64,000 nt of DNA from Acidimicrobiia bacterium (GTDB lineage: Bacteria > Acidobacteriota > Vicinamibacteria > Vicinamibacterales > UBA2999), in assembly GCA_016871275.1 (NCBI GenBank), contig VFZG01000004.1:87893-151892 (forward strand). The letters run 5' to 3'. Under the pieces are notes generated by a model. It worked only from the letters and a program-made list of their open reading frames with translations. It was not told the origin of the DNA and did no database searches. Numbering within the stretch: position 1 is the first letter of the stretch; every line of letters starts with the position of its first letter. A program made the position numbers and the translations under genes. Positions 16,999-25,983 of the stretch are shown here, one piece after another.

Positions 16999-18482
16999 GG
17001 AACCAACGCGCCAGCGGCATCAGCGTGGCGCTGTTCTCTCTGGTGTCCGGCCGCGGCTGGGGCATCGGCGAGTTTGCCGATCTGCCGCCGTTTGCGCGCT
17101 GGCTCGACGAGGCCGGCCAATTGGTGGTCCAGCTCCTGCCGATTCACGAGATGCCGCCGAACGAGACATCGCCGTACTCGGCGATGACCGCAATGGCACT
17201 CGATCCGATCTACATCTCGATGTGGCAGGTGCACGACTTTGTCGGCCTGGGCGGCGAGCTGGCGATGGATGGCGCCGAGCGCGCCGAGCTCGATCGGCTG
17301 CGGCGCCTGCCGGCCATCGATTACGCGTCGATTCGGCGCCTCAAGAGTCGATGGCTGCGCCGATCGTTCGATCGCTTTCTGACGCTCGAAGTCGCCCGCG
17401 GATCGCCGCGCGCGGCGCGGTTCGACGCGTTTGCGCGAGAGCAGGCCTGGTGGCTCGACGAGTACGCGCTGTTTCGCTCCCTGCACGCACTGCACGAGGA
17501 CCTGCCGTGGACGAAATGGCCCGACCCGCTGGCCAAGGCGGCCGAACTGGCGGTAGTCGAAGCTCGAGCCGCGCTGCGCATCGAAATCACGTATCGCTCC
17601 TACCTGCAGTGGATTGCCGCCGAGCAGTGGGCCGACAGCAAGCGGCTGGCCTGGCCGATCCGCGTGTTCGGCGACCTGCCGTTCATGATTGCCGTGGACA
17701 GTCCCGATGTGTGGGCGCGGCAGGCGGAGTTCCGCTTCGATGCCACCATCGGCGTGCCGCCGGACGCGTTCAGCGAAACCGGACAGGATTGGGGACTGCC
17801 GCCGTGGCGTGCCGCGGTCATGGCCTCGAGCGACTATGCCTGGATGCGCGCACGGTCGCGGCGCTATCGCGATCTGTACGACGGCTATCGCCTGGACCAC
17901 CTGGTCGGGCTGTACCGCACCTGCGTGCGGCCGATCGACAAGTCAGCCGCCGCGTTCTTCGACCCGGCCGACCAGCATGAGCAGCTGGCGCTCGGTGAAA
18001 CGCTGATCGGCATATTTGCGTCGGGCGGAGCGGACCTCATCGCGGAGGATCTCGGATCGATTCCGGCCTTCGTTCGCGAATCAATGGCGCGGCTCGGCCT
18101 GCCTGGACTCAAGGTGCTGCGCTGGGAACGTCACTGGGATCGCGACGGCCAGCCGCCCGTCGATCCCGCCGAGTTCCCCGAGGTGTCGGTGGCGACCACC
18201 GGCACTCACGACATTGAGCCGCTGGCGGCAACGCCGCAAGGCGATACCGAAGACAAACGCGCGACGGTGATGCGTGCGCTGCTGTCGGCGCGATCGCGAT
18301 TGGCGCTGGTGCCGTTGCAGGACGCATTCGGCTGGACGGATCGCATCAACACACCGGCCGTCGTAGACGACGTCAACTGGACGTGGCGGGTGAGGTGGCC
18401 GGTCGATACGTGGCTGACTTCTGACGAAGCGGTCGAGCGCGCCCATCAGCTCAAGGCGTGGACGCGAGAGGCGGGCCGGTGA
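16995..18482 (+). CDS. malQ: 4-alpha-glucanotransferase (amylomaltase, GH77)
   Basis: 495 residues from a GTG overlapping the aminotransferase stop (GTGA). GH77 features: LFSLVSGRGWGIGEFADL at the start, YSAMTAMALDPIYI, the nucleophile-region GYRLDHLVGLYR, the acid/base region LIAEDLGSIP, and LPGLKVLRWER. The usual GTHD-N motif is GTHDIEPLA here, with Ile in place of the common Asn. It transfers alpha-1,4-glucan chains between maltodextrins. No other glycogen genes lie in the window. The open frame extends further upstream, but only inside the aminotransferase. Confidence 0.9.
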   Translation: MRNQRASGISVALFSLVSGRGWGIGEFADLPPFARWLDEAGQLVVQLLPIHEMPPNETSPYSAMTAMALDPIYISMWQVHDFVGLGGELAMDGAERAELDRLRRLPAIDYASIRRLKSRWLRRSFDRFLTLEVARGSPRAARFDAFAREQAWWLDEYALFRSLHALHEDLPWTKWPDPLAKAAELAVVEARAALRIEITYRSYLQWIAAEQWADSKRLAWPIRVFGDLPFMIAVDSPDVWARQAEFRFDATIGVPPDAFSETGQDWGLPPWRAAVMASSDYAWMRARSRRYRDLYDGYRLDHLVGLYRTCVRPIDKSAAAFFDPADQHEQLALGETLIGIFASGGADLIAEDLGSIPAFVRESMARLGLPGLKVLRWERHWDRDGQPPVDPAEFPEVSVATTGTHDIEPLAATPQGDTEDKRATVMRALLSARSRLALVPLQDAFGWTDRINTPAVVDDVNWTWRVRWPVDTWLTSDEAVERAHQLKAWTREAGR

Positions 18483-18549
18483 GCGACGCCGGAGGGCCGC
18501 AACCCGATCCTTCCGGCGCTGCTCACGCAGGTCCGATTCCTGCTCCCGG

Positions 18550-18775
18550 TTGATCGACACCGTCGGTTCCAAGCTGCAGGGTGATGCCGACGGCATCTTC
18601 ACCCAGGCGCGATGCCATCGCCCGCAGGGACTCGCGCTGGATGGCGACACGCTGTACGTCGCCGACACCTAATAACCACCAGATCAAGTCGATCGACGCG
18701 GCGACCGGCCGCATCGCGACGCTGACGATTGACGGTTTGACGCCGGCACAGGCGTGGAGCTACCTTCGCCGCTGA
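18550..18775 (+). pseudogene. NHL-repeat protein fragment, frameshifted
   Basis: One frame encodes IDTVGSKLQGDADGIF, then RPQGLALDGDTLYVADT followed by TAA. A shifted frame continues the same repeat with NNHQIKSIDAATGRIATLTI, then DGLTP and a short end. Joined, these give one and a half NHL propeller repeats (VGS...GDADG...P.GLA...LYVADT.NH.IK.ID). Everything upstream is missing and the frameshift is at about base 18670. It lies between malQ and the NPP lipoprotein. Remnant of a thioredoxin/NHL-type exported protein (inference). Confidence 0.75.
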
Positions 18776-20013
18776 TGATTGCCCGAGCGTCGATCGCCAT
18801 GGTCCTCGTGAGCCTGTCACTTGCCGTGGCCTGCCAGCCGGCTCGTCCAGCGCCGGATCGCCCGATTGTCATCCTGATTTCGATCGATGGCTTCCGCTGG
18901 GACTATCTCGATACGTTCGCGCCGGCGAATCTGCTGCGTCTCAGTGCTGAAGGCGTGCGCGCCGATAGGCTGATCCCGGAGTTTCCGTCGAAGACCTTTC
19001 CGAATCACTACACGATCGTGACCGGGTTGACGTCGGCTCACCACGGCATCATTTCCAACAACATCAAGGCGCCCGACATTCCCGGCGAGTTCTCGTTGTC
19101 GAATCGCGAGGTCCAGAGCGACCCGCGCTGGTGGGGCGGCGAGCCGATCTGGAACACGGCGGAGCGACAGGGATTGAAATCAGCCCCGATGTTCTGGCCC
19201 GGCTCCGAGGTCCTGATCGGCGGCCGCCGCAGCACCTATTGGATGCCGTATCAGGACGACATGCCGCACGAGCAGCGGGTGAAGCGGGTGCTCGACTGGC
19301 TGCAGCTGCCGCCAGGCGAACGGCCGTCGTTCCTGACGCTGTATTTCAGCGACGTGGACAGCGCCGGCCATCGCCACGGGCCCGATGCGGACGAGACCCG
19401 CGCCGCCGTGGCCAAGGTCGATCGATCGTTGGGACAGCTGATCGCCGGCGTTGAGCGGAGCGGCATGACGGATCGCGTGCACTACGTGATCGTCAGCGAT
19501 CACGGGATGTCGGCGCTGAGTCCTGACCGCACCGTCGTGCTGGACGACTACCTCGACCTGGCTACGGTGGACGTGGTGGATTGGTCGCCGGTGCTGGGCG
19601 TCAACCCCAGGGGCGGCAACCTCGACGCGATCTATGCGAAGTTGAAAGACAAGCATCCGGCGCTGTCGGTGTTTCGCCGGCACGAGATTCCCGAAGCTTA
19701 CGCTCTGGCCAACCACCCGCGCGTGCCTGCGATCTTCGGCGTGGTCAGCGACGGCTGGCAGATCGCGTCGCGGCGGGACGTGGCCCGCTGGCAGGCTCGT
19801 GAGCGGACCCCGCCCGGCGGGGCGCACGGCTATGACGCCTCGAACAAGTCGATGCACGGCGTGTTCGTTGCCGCCGGTCCGCGGATCCGCTCGGCACTGC
19901 GCGTCGCGCCGATCAGGAACATTCACCTCTACGAGCTGATGTGCGCCATCCTCGGCATCCAGCCGGCAAAGAACGACGGCGATCCGGCGGCGACCCGCGA
20001 TATGCTGCGCTGA
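18775..20013 (+). CDS. Nucleotide pyrophosphatase/phosphodiesterase family lipoprotein
   Basis: Alkaline-phosphatase superfamily protein of about 412 residues. ATG at 18775 gives a lipoprotein signal (VSLSLAVAC, Cys about residue 20). The metal/nucleophile motif is present: ISIDGFRWDYLD, then FPSKTFPNHYTIVTGL with the nucleophile Thr, DVDSAGHRHGP, SDHGM and a late GAHGYD. These match NPP-type phosphodiesterases, which act on nucleotides or lipid phosphodiesters outside the inner membrane. The start overlaps the stop of the NHL remnant. Another ATG at 18754 adds seven residues and weakens the signal. Confidence 0.9.
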   Translation: MIARASIAMVLVSLSLAVACQPARPAPDRPIVILISIDGFRWDYLDTFAPANLLRLSAEGVRADRLIPEFPSKTFPNHYTIVTGLTSAHHGIISNNIKAPDIPGEFSLSNREVQSDPRWWGGEPIWNTAERQGLKSAPMFWPGSEVLIGGRRSTYWMPYQDDMPHEQRVKRVLDWLQLPPGERPSFLTLYFSDVDSAGHRHGPDADETRAAVAKVDRSLGQLIAGVERSGMTDRVHYVIVSDHGMSALSPDRTVVLDDYLDLATVDVVDWSPVLGVNPRGGNLDAIYAKLKDKHPALSVFRRHEIPEAYALANHPRVPAIFGVVSDGWQIASRRDVARWQARERTPPGGAHGYDASNKSMHGVFVAAGPRIRSALRVAPIRNIHLYELMCAILGIQPAKNDGDPAATRDMLR

Positions 20014-20016
20014 CGC

Positions 20017-21327
20017 ATGAATAGCTCGGATAGGATTACGCCTGCCGGCTGGAAGATCGTGCTCCTGGCCAGCCTCGGCGGCACACTCGAGTTCTACGAC
20101 TTTGTCATCTTCGGCGTGTTCGCCAGGGACATTGCGGCCGCGGTCTTTCCGGCCACCGAGGCAACGGCGTCGCTGCTCGCCACCTTCGCCACCTTCGCGG
20201 TCGGCTACCTGGCCCGCCCGATCGGCGGCCTCGTGCTGGCGCACTACGGCGATCGCTACGGCCGCCGCGCGGTGTTTCTGTGGTCGGTGTTCATCATGTC
20301 GGGCGCCACGCTCGGCATGGGCCTGGTGCCCGACTTCGCCACCATTGGCGTCACCGCGAGCGTGCTGATGGTGATGCTGCGCCTGATCCAGGGCTTCTGC
20401 CTCGGCGGCGAGCTGCCCGGAGCGCTGACCTACGTGGTGGAAACCGCGCCGCGCATTGCGCCGTTCGTCTGCGGCGTGGTGTTTGCGTGCGTGACCATGG
20501 GCGTCGCGGCGGCGACCGGTGTCAGCCTGTCGGTGCGCACCTACCTCGATCCGGACATGGTGCCGCTCTACGGATGGCGCATCGCGTTCATCATCGGCGG
20601 CCTGGGCGGCGTGCTCAGCTTCGTGCTGCGGCGGTCACTGGAAGAATCACCCGAGTTCGCGCGGATGAAGAGCATGGCCGTGCGCCATCCCTTCCGAGAG
20701 CTGCTCAAGACCAACCCCGTGCACGTGCTGATCGGCTGCCTGATTCTCGCCGGCACCGGCACGTTCAACGGGCTGTTCTTCTCGCACTTGCCGGCCTATC
20801 TCTCGCAGGTGCTGCAGTACGACCCGCGCCAGGCCGTGCTGTCGCAGACGGTGGGCGTCATCGCCTCGGCGGTCGGCATCCTGCTGACCGGATGGCTCGG
20901 CGATCGCCTTCCGCCACGCTACCTGCTTGGCGCCGGCGTCGCCATCCTGATGGGCTTCGCGATTCCGTGGTACGGCGCCGTCGAAGCGCGATCGATGAAC
21001 CTCACCCTGCTGTGCGTCATCGCCGGACTGGCCGCCGGGCTCACCAACGGCTCGTTCGCGGTGCTGCTCACCGATCTGTTCCCGACGCGGGTGCGGTTCA
21101 CCGGCGTGGCCCTCGTCTTCAACGTCGGCTTCACGATCTTCAGCGGCACCGCGCCGCTGGTGGCGACCGCCCTGATCAGGGACACCGCCCAGAACACCTC
21201 ACCGGCCTACCTGATGATCGGCAGCGCCGCGCTGGCGCTGCTCGGCAGCCTCTGGGTCGATCGCTACGGCGGCAACGTGATGGCCCGCCCCGCCTCCGCC
21301 ACGGCTACGGCGAGACCGGCGGTGTGA
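20017..21327 (+). CDS. MFS transporter, metabolite:H+ symporter family
   Basis: 436 residues with 12 predicted helices. The N-terminus GGTLEFYDFVIFGVFA and LAHYGDRYGRRAVFLWSV (the MFS loop 2-3 motif) are typical of the MHS group (ProP, ShiA, KgtP), which bring in organic acids or zwitterions with protons. GFCLGGELPGALTYVVE on helix 4 and LTDLFPTRVRFTGVALVFN on a late helix fit. It follows the NPP gene by 3 bp. The C-terminal dozen residues (ARPASATATARP) are encoded by a dispersed GCCTCCGCC...TACGGCGAG repeat, so the tail is probably repeat-derived. Confidence 0.9.
   Translation: MNSSDRITPAGWKIVLLASLGGTLEFYDFVIFGVFARDIAAAVFPATEATASLLATFATFAVGYLARPIGGLVLAHYGDRYGRRAVFLWSVFIMSGATLGMGLVPDFATIGVTASVLMVMLRLIQGFCLGGELPGALTYVVETAPRIAPFVCGVVFACVTMGVAAATGVSLSVRTYLDPDMVPLYGWRIAFIIGGLGGVLSFVLRRSLEESPEFARMKSMAVRHPFRELLKTNPVHVLIGCLILAGTGTFNGLFFSHLPAYLSQVLQYDPRQAVLSQTVGVIASAVGILLTGWLGDRLPPRYLLGAGVAILMGFAIPWYGAVEARSMNLTLLCVIAGLAAGLTNGSFAVLLTDLFPTRVRFTGVALVFNVGFTIFSGTAPLVATALIRDTAQNTSPAYLMIGSAALALLGSLWVDRYGGNVMARPASATATARPAV
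21289..21312. repeat. Imperfect-palindrome family copy (MFS 3' end)
   Basis: CGCCTCCGCC...GGCTACGGCGAG. It shares the CGCCTCCG / CTACGGCGAG arms with the copy at 51592-51634. It encodes the C-terminal tail of the MFS transporter. Confidence 0.6.
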
Positions 21328-21347
21328 GAGACGCGCAGACACGATAG

Positions 21348-21905
21348 ACGACGAACACGCAGCCGCCATCCAGCGGACGGCTCACTTTCAGCTCCAGCTT
21401 TCCGGGCGAGCTGACGCTCGCCGACATTGCCGAAGAAGCCGGCGTGACGGCGGGCTTGCTGGTGCAGCGGTTTGGGTCCAAGCGCGACCTGCTGCTGGCG
21501 CTCTCGGAACGGTTCTCCGGCAGGACGGCGGAGATGTTCATGGGCCTGCGCGCGCAACACCGTTCAGCGCTGGCCGCACTGCGGGCCTACAGCGACGGCA
21601 TGGCGCACCTGGCCGCGACCCCGGCCGCGCTGGCTCGCAACTTCGCGTACCTGCAGATCGATTTCACGGATCCTGATTTCCGTAAGCACCTGTCAACGCA
21701 GGCGGTGGCGACTTGCGACGAACTGCAGAAACTGATCCGCGAGGTGATGGATGCGGGTGACCTCGTGGACACCACCAACCCCAGGCAATTGGCCCGCACC
21801 ATCGAAGCCGTCGTCAGCGGCTCGATGATGAGCTGGGCGTTCTACCAGGAGGGCACCGCTGCCAAATGGATGCGCCAGGACCTGGACGCTGTACTGCGGC
21901 CGTAG
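21348..21905 (+). pseudogene. TetR-family regulator lacking its N-terminus
   Basis: The frame encodes LTLADIAEEAGVTAGLLVQR, then FGSKRDLLLALSE, the helix 2-4 core of a TetR DNA-binding domain, followed by a ligand-binding domain to base 905. The first helix and start (about 25-30 residues) are missing. The preceding residues (QPPSSGRLTFSSSFPG) do not belong to the family, and no ATG precedes the HTH; the first start-like codon (GTG 21444) is inside it. Without helix 1 the DNA-binding domain should not fold. Inferred 5'-truncated regulator. Confidence 0.65.
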
Positions 21906-21977
21906 CGGCCGCGTCAGCAGATGAAGGCCTAGGTTCTCACATCAATCGACCGTCCGCGCGCAGCGTGGAACCTGGGC

Positions 21978-22889
21978 TCACTTCAGGCGCTGCAGGTCTG
22001 CTTCCGCGGCGATGAAGCCGAACGCATTCCAGCCGGCTCCAGACACGATGGTGTCGAGCGCCTGCCGCGCCCGGGCCTTGTCGCCGGTCACGAAGTAGTA
22101 GTTGGCAACGCCGTAGCCCTGCGTCGCAATCTGCGTCGCATCCGGCGTCTTGGTGTCGAGCAAGGCGTCGGGCTTCTCGAGACCCTTGTACATCAGCAGG
22201 CGGCGGTGATATGCCGTGTTCTCGAGGATGTCCATTTTCGGCTGGATGCGTTCCAGCACTTTTGCCGCGTCGGCCTTGCGATTGAGCCGCATCAGCGTCA
22301 TCCACTGCCAGTCACTGGTCGCGACGATGGAGTCGTCATTGTTGGAGACCTTCATGCACTCCACCCACGCCTCGTACGCCTGGTCGTAGTGGCCCTGTAG
22401 GTAATGCGACAGCGCCAGGTGATACCAGATGTTGAACTGCAGGGTGCTGCGCGGCTTGCCGGCGGGGTTGGGCGCGCCGTCAGGCTCGATCTCATCGGGC
22501 TTGCCCTTGATCAGGGCCACGGCCTTCTCAAAGTCCGCCTGCGCGCTTGCGAACTGCCGGATGCTGATGTAGCGATGGCCGCGATGGCGATAGAACTTCG
22601 GGTTGTCGGGAAACTGCCCGATGCCCTTCGTGAACGCCGCGATGGCGTCGTTGTAGCGCCACAGGTACCCATAGCGGCGGCCGACCCAGATCAGCGCTTC
22701 CGGATCCTTCGGGTTCGCCGCCAGGGTCTTCTGAGCCTGGGCGAGGTCGGCTTCGAGCTTCTGCTGATTCGGAATGCTCGCGGGGATGAGCAGCGGCTTG
22801 CCGGACAGCGAGGTCGCCTCCGGTTTCTGAGCCATCGTCGCCGTCACGCTGGAGGCGAGCACTACAGCGGCCATTGCAAGTCTGATCAT
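21978..22889 (-). CDS. Exported TPR-repeat protein
   Basis: 303 residues beginning with a signal peptide (MIRLAMAAVVLASSVTATMA). Tetratricopeptide-like repeats follow: AQKTLAANPKDPEALIWVGR, NDAIAAFTKGIGQFPDNPKF, QADFEKAVALIKG and YLQGHYDQAYEAW. Such proteins are periplasmic scaffolds; the partner is unknown. It is the second gene of a minus-strand pair, its ATG overlapping the rmuC stop. Homologues occur widely in Acidobacteria as hypothetical TPR proteins. No lesion seen. Confidence 0.8.
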   Translation of the reverse strand: MIRLAMAAVVLASSVTATMAQKPEATSLSGKPLLIPASIPNQQKLEADLAQAQKTLAANPKDPEALIWVGRRYGYLWRYNDAIAAFTKGIGQFPDNPKFYRHRGHRYISIRQFASAQADFEKAVALIKGKPDEIEPDGAPNPAGKPRSTLQFNIWYHLALSHYLQGHYDQAYEAWVECMKVSNNDDSIVATSDWQWMTLMRLNRKADAAKVLERIQPKMDILENTAYHRRLLMYKGLEKPDALLDTKTPDATQIATQGYGVANYYFVTGDKARARQALDTIVSGAGWNAFGFIAAEADLQRLK

Positions 22890-24103
22890 GGGCGATCTCC
22901 TGAAGTAGCTTCTGCTTCGTGGGCTTCCACGTCAAGCAATCCTGGCTGCGTCGGCGCATCGAGCTTGCGCGCCACGGTTTCGAGCGGATCGATCAGCGGA
23001 ATCTCCTTGGCGCCGCCGGCGCCGAGGTCCCGGAACCGTCGTGCCTTGACCAGCACGTTGTTCTCGAACGAGCCAATCACCCTGTTGAAGGTGGAGAACG
23101 TGCCGTCAAGGCGGCGGCGGAGGTCTTCGAGATGCTCGGCCATGGTGGCCACGCTCTCGTGCAGTGCCTTGCCCAGCCGGCTGATCTCTTCGGCGTTCAG
23201 CGCCAGGCGTTCCTGCTTCCATCCGAACGACGCGGCCCGCAGCAGCGCAATCAGCGTCAGCGGACTGGCAATCAGCACATTCATTTTCACGCCGTAGTCG
23301 ATCAGCGACGAGTCGCGCTCGAGCGCGGCCATGTATATCGCCTCGGCGGGCAGGAACAGCACGACCATCTCCGGTGAAGAGGGCAGCGCGTCCCAGTAGG
23401 CTTTGGCGCCGAGCTTAGTGACATGCTCCTTGACCTGCCTGACGTGATCGGCCAGCTTTCCGCTCCGCACGCCATCATCGTGTGCGCCTTGCGCATCGAG
23501 AAAGGCCTCGAGCGGCGCCTTGGCATCCACCACGATGGAGCGGCCGCCGGGCAGGTTGATCGTCATGTCGGGACGCAGGCGTCCGCCCTCGGTGAAGATG
23601 GTCGGCTGCTGATCGAAGTCGCAATGCTCCATCATGCCGGCAAGCTCGACGACCTTGCGCAGCTGAACCTCGCCCCATTGGCCGCGCACGCCCGGCGAGC
23701 GCAGCGCACGCACCAGCGTCTGCGTTTCCTGCTGCAGCTGCCGCTGGGTGTGGCCAACCAGGTTGAGCAGTGACCGCAGGCTGGCGCTGTCGTCGATGCG
23801 GGTCTTCTCGACGTCCTTGAGCCTGGCGTCGACCTGGACGAGCGTGTCCTTGAGGGGCGTGACCAGCGAGCCAAGCTCCTGCTGGCGGCGGGTCAGATCG
23901 ATCGCGGCGTCGCGATGCACGTTGCCCAGTTTCTGATCGGCCAGTTTCAGAAACTCGTCAGTGGAGGCCTTGAGCGTGGTGGCGGCCAGCGCCTGGAACG
24001 CGTCGCGGAGCCGTTGGTCGTTGCCGGCGCGGGTACGCGACGCCAGCATCCAGCCGGCGGTGAATCCCGCGATGAGCGCGCCGACGATGAAGGCAATGTC
24101 CAC
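22886..24103 (-). CDS. rmuC: DNA recombination protein RmuC
   Basis: 405 residues: one N-terminal membrane anchor (IVGALIAGFTAGWMLAS), a long coiled-coil region (residues about 30-140), then the RmuC nuclease-like domain with RGQWGEVQLRKVVELAGM, LPGGRSIVVDAKAPLEAFL, VVLFLPAEAIYMAAL and LIALLRAASFGW. RmuC restrains short inverted-repeat rearrangements and acts on stalled or mobile DNA in enterobacteria, which is of interest here given the repeat load. The gene overlaps the TPR gene by 4 bp and its start faces the PEGA pseudogene. Confidence 0.92.
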   Translation of the reverse strand: MDIAFIVGALIAGFTAGWMLASRTRAGNDQRLRDAFQALAATTLKASTDEFLKLADQKLGNVHRDAAIDLTRRQQELGSLVTPLKDTLVQVDARLKDVEKTRIDDSASLRSLLNLVGHTQRQLQQETQTLVRALRSPGVRGQWGEVQLRKVVELAGMMEHCDFDQQPTIFTEGGRLRPDMTINLPGGRSIVVDAKAPLEAFLDAQGAHDDGVRSGKLADHVRQVKEHVTKLGAKAYWDALPSSPEMVVLFLPAEAIYMAALERDSSLIDYGVKMNVLIASPLTLIALLRAASFGWKQERLALNAEEISRLGKALHESVATMAEHLEDLRRRLDGTFSTFNRVIGSFENNVLVKARRFRDLGAGGAKEIPLIDPLETVARKLDAPTQPGLLDVEAHEAEATSGDRP

Positions 24104-24138
24104 GCTTCGGCAGTGTAACAGCGATTACCGAATCGTCC

Positions 24139-24605
24139 GTGTCGGCCCACGACGGCTTTGGCCGCCGCCACAGCGGGACCGACGCCGACAGCGGCGAGGC
24201 CATTGAGCGTCTCGATCTGGCGCCCGAGCTGGTCCAGCTGCGGTACGCAAGACGAGCAGGAGCCCGCTGGCTGCGGCTGTCGCGGTGATCGTCGTATTGT
24301 TCGGCGTCATCGGCTGGCTCTCGACGCGTGAGACCGAGGGGCTGCGCGAAGGCGACGGCGAACTGGTCGTGCAAACCCCCGCACCCGGCGCCGCGGTCAC
24401 GATCGACGGCAAGCCCATGGGCGTGGCGCCGCCGACCATTGCGCTGTCTTCCGGCGCTCACCTCGTGGAAGTGAAGATTGGCAACGGCGAACCGCGTGTC
24501 GTCCCCGTGATGATTCGTGCCGGCGTGCAAACCGCGCAGTAGGTGGAGATGCCGGAGCCCCTCATAGCGGTCCAACCGCCGGCCGAAAAGAGTCGCAAGC
24601 GGTAG
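24139..24605 (+). pseudogene. PEGA-domain protein, internally deleted and with an amber codon
   Basis: A GTG at 24139 opens a frame (MSAHDGFGRRHSGTDADSGE, then AIERLDLAPELVQ). At about 24240 the sense continues in another frame with a membrane helix (AAVAVIVVLFGVIGWL) and a PEGA domain (LVVQTPAPGAAVTIDGKPMG, then VAPPTIALSSGAH). A TAG at 24540-24542 falls where PEGA proteins usually have an aromatic residue (VQTAQ-stop-VEMPEP), and the frame then runs only 20 codons to a second TAG. A normal protein would carry a larger N-terminal cytosolic part. At least two lesions. Confidence 0.65.
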
Positions 24606-24635
24606 CCCCGATTTGCTAGGATTTACCAGCTTTTC

Positions 24636-25892
24636 ATGCGCAAGTCTTACTACCTCGGTGCGGCACTTGGCCTGTTCGCTCTCGGCCTGCCATCAGCGTT
24701 CTGGCTGGTGTCGGCCGCCGATCCGGCGGCGACCGTTCGCGCCTACGACGTGCCGCTCGAAAAGGATGCGGATTTCCTCACCGGCTACGTGCCGGCCCGC
24801 ACCACGCTGTCGAACCTGTTCGAGAACCACATGATTCAACGCGCCGACACGCCGGCGCTGGTCGCCTCAATCTCGGCGGCCATGGATGTGCGCCGGATGC
24901 GCGCCGGTCAGCCGTACACCATCGATCGCCTGCTCGACGGCCGCGTGCGCCGGTTCGAATACGAGATCGATCGCGATCGCCGGCTCACGGTCTCGCGGGC
25001 ATCGTCCGAGGGCGCACCGCGCTTCCTCACGGCAATCGAGCGCATTCCGAAAGAGACCACCGTGGTCGCCGTCGAGGGCGCCATGACCCGCGAGACGAGC
25101 TCGTTGATCGCGGCGCTCGACGCGTCTGGTGAGGGCCTCGCGCTGGCGCTCGGCATCGCCGACGTGTTCTCGGGAGAGATCGATTTCAACTCCGATCTGC
25201 AACCCGGCGACAGCTTCCGCGTGCTCGTGGAGCGCCATACCCGTGAAGGCAAGCCCGCCGGCTACGGCGCCATCCTGGCCGGCGAGATCGTCAACATGGA
25301 TCGAAAGATCCGCGCGATTCGCTTCACGCCCGACGGCGGCTCACCGGCGTATTACGATGAGAACGGCCGTTCGCTGAAGCGGTTTTTCCTGAAATCTCCG
25401 CTCAAGTTCGAACCGAGGATTACCTCGCGGTTCTCCAGCTCGCGCAAGCATCCCATTCTCGGCTACGCACGCGCCCACAACGGCGTGGACTACTACGCGC
25501 CGGCCGGCGCGCCGGTGGGAGCTGTGGCGCCAGGCGTGGTGACGCTCGCCGGGTGGACCAGTGGCGGCGGCCGCACCGTGAAGGTGCGGCACAACAACGG
25601 CTACGAGACCGAGTATCTGCATCTGTCGGCGATCTCGGTCCGGGCGGGAGCGCGCGTCGGGCAGGGAGAGCTCGTCGGCCGGGTCGGCCAGACCGGCCTG
25701 GCCACCGGCGTGCACCTGCACTACGGGATGAAGAAACACGGCCGCTACGTCAACCCGGTCATTGAGCACCGGAACATGCCGCCGGGAGAGCCGATCGCGC
25801 CGACGCTGATGACAGTGTTCACCAGCGACCGCGATCGCTACCTGCAGTTGATGTTCAAACCCACGCAGTCACGCGCAACGAACGACAACTAG
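24636..25892 (+). CDS. M23-family peptidase (murein endopeptidase)
   Basis: 418 residues. An N-terminal hydrophobic segment (YLGAALGLFALGLPSAFWLV) anchors or exports it. Residues about 60-250 form the OapA/CsgA-like LysM-type lead region found in MepM-like proteins (TLSNLFENHMIQR). The C-terminal LytM domain has HNGVDYYAPAGAPV near residue 281 and GVHLHYGMKKHG near 359, giving the H-x3-D and HxH zinc ligands. It should cleave peptidoglycan cross-links in the periplasm. A TAGGAT hexamer at 24617-24622 may be its -10 element. The stop lies inside an AACTAGTG inverted repeat. Confidence 0.9.
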   Translation: MRKSYYLGAALGLFALGLPSAFWLVSAADPAATVRAYDVPLEKDADFLTGYVPARTTLSNLFENHMIQRADTPALVASISAAMDVRRMRAGQPYTIDRLLDGRVRRFEYEIDRDRRLTVSRASSEGAPRFLTAIERIPKETTVVAVEGAMTRETSSLIAALDASGEGLALALGIADVFSGEIDFNSDLQPGDSFRVLVERHTREGKPAGYGAILAGEIVNMDRKIRAIRFTPDGGSPAYYDENGRSLKRFFLKSPLKFEPRITSRFSSSRKHPILGYARAHNGVDYYAPAGAPVGAVAPGVVTLAGWTSGGGRTVKVRHNNGYETEYLHLSAISVRAGARVGQGELVGRVGQTGLATGVHLHYGMKKHGRYVNPVIEHRNMPPGEPIAPTLMTVFTSDRDRYLQLMFKPTQSRATNDN

Positions 25893-25929
25893 TGACGCTC
25901 CACTAGTTGCTGGCTGCTCGCCACTCCGG
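25887..25929. repeat. Inverted AACTAGTG repeat plus heptamer words
   Basis: AACTAGTG (25887-25894) and CACTAGTT (25901-25908) form an 8-bp stem with a 6-nt loop spanning the M23 stop codon. It runs on as 7-bp words ACTAGTT, GCTGGCT, GCTCGCC, ACTCCGG. It could act as a weak terminator, but no T run follows. Confidence 0.65.
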
Positions 25930-25967
25930 CGACAACAGCCGCCGCAAGATGCCGGCCATCGCGGCCA

Positions 25968-25973
25968 TATAAT
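25968..25973 (+). promoter_or_regulatory. TATAAT -10 element upstream of DUF1015 gene
   Basis: An exact consensus TATAAT ending 10 bp before the ATG at 25984. It overlaps an upstream in-frame ATG (25972), which therefore cannot be the start of a message from this promoter. No good -35 is seen at 17 bp. Confidence 0.5.
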
Positions 25974-25983
25974 GGCAGGTTCA

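Noticed and set aside
22900-22930. GCTT-containing words at the rmuC/TPR junction as another heptamer repeat
   Set aside because: The GCTT motif recurs at 6- and 9-bp steps, out of register; not convincing beside the strict loci.
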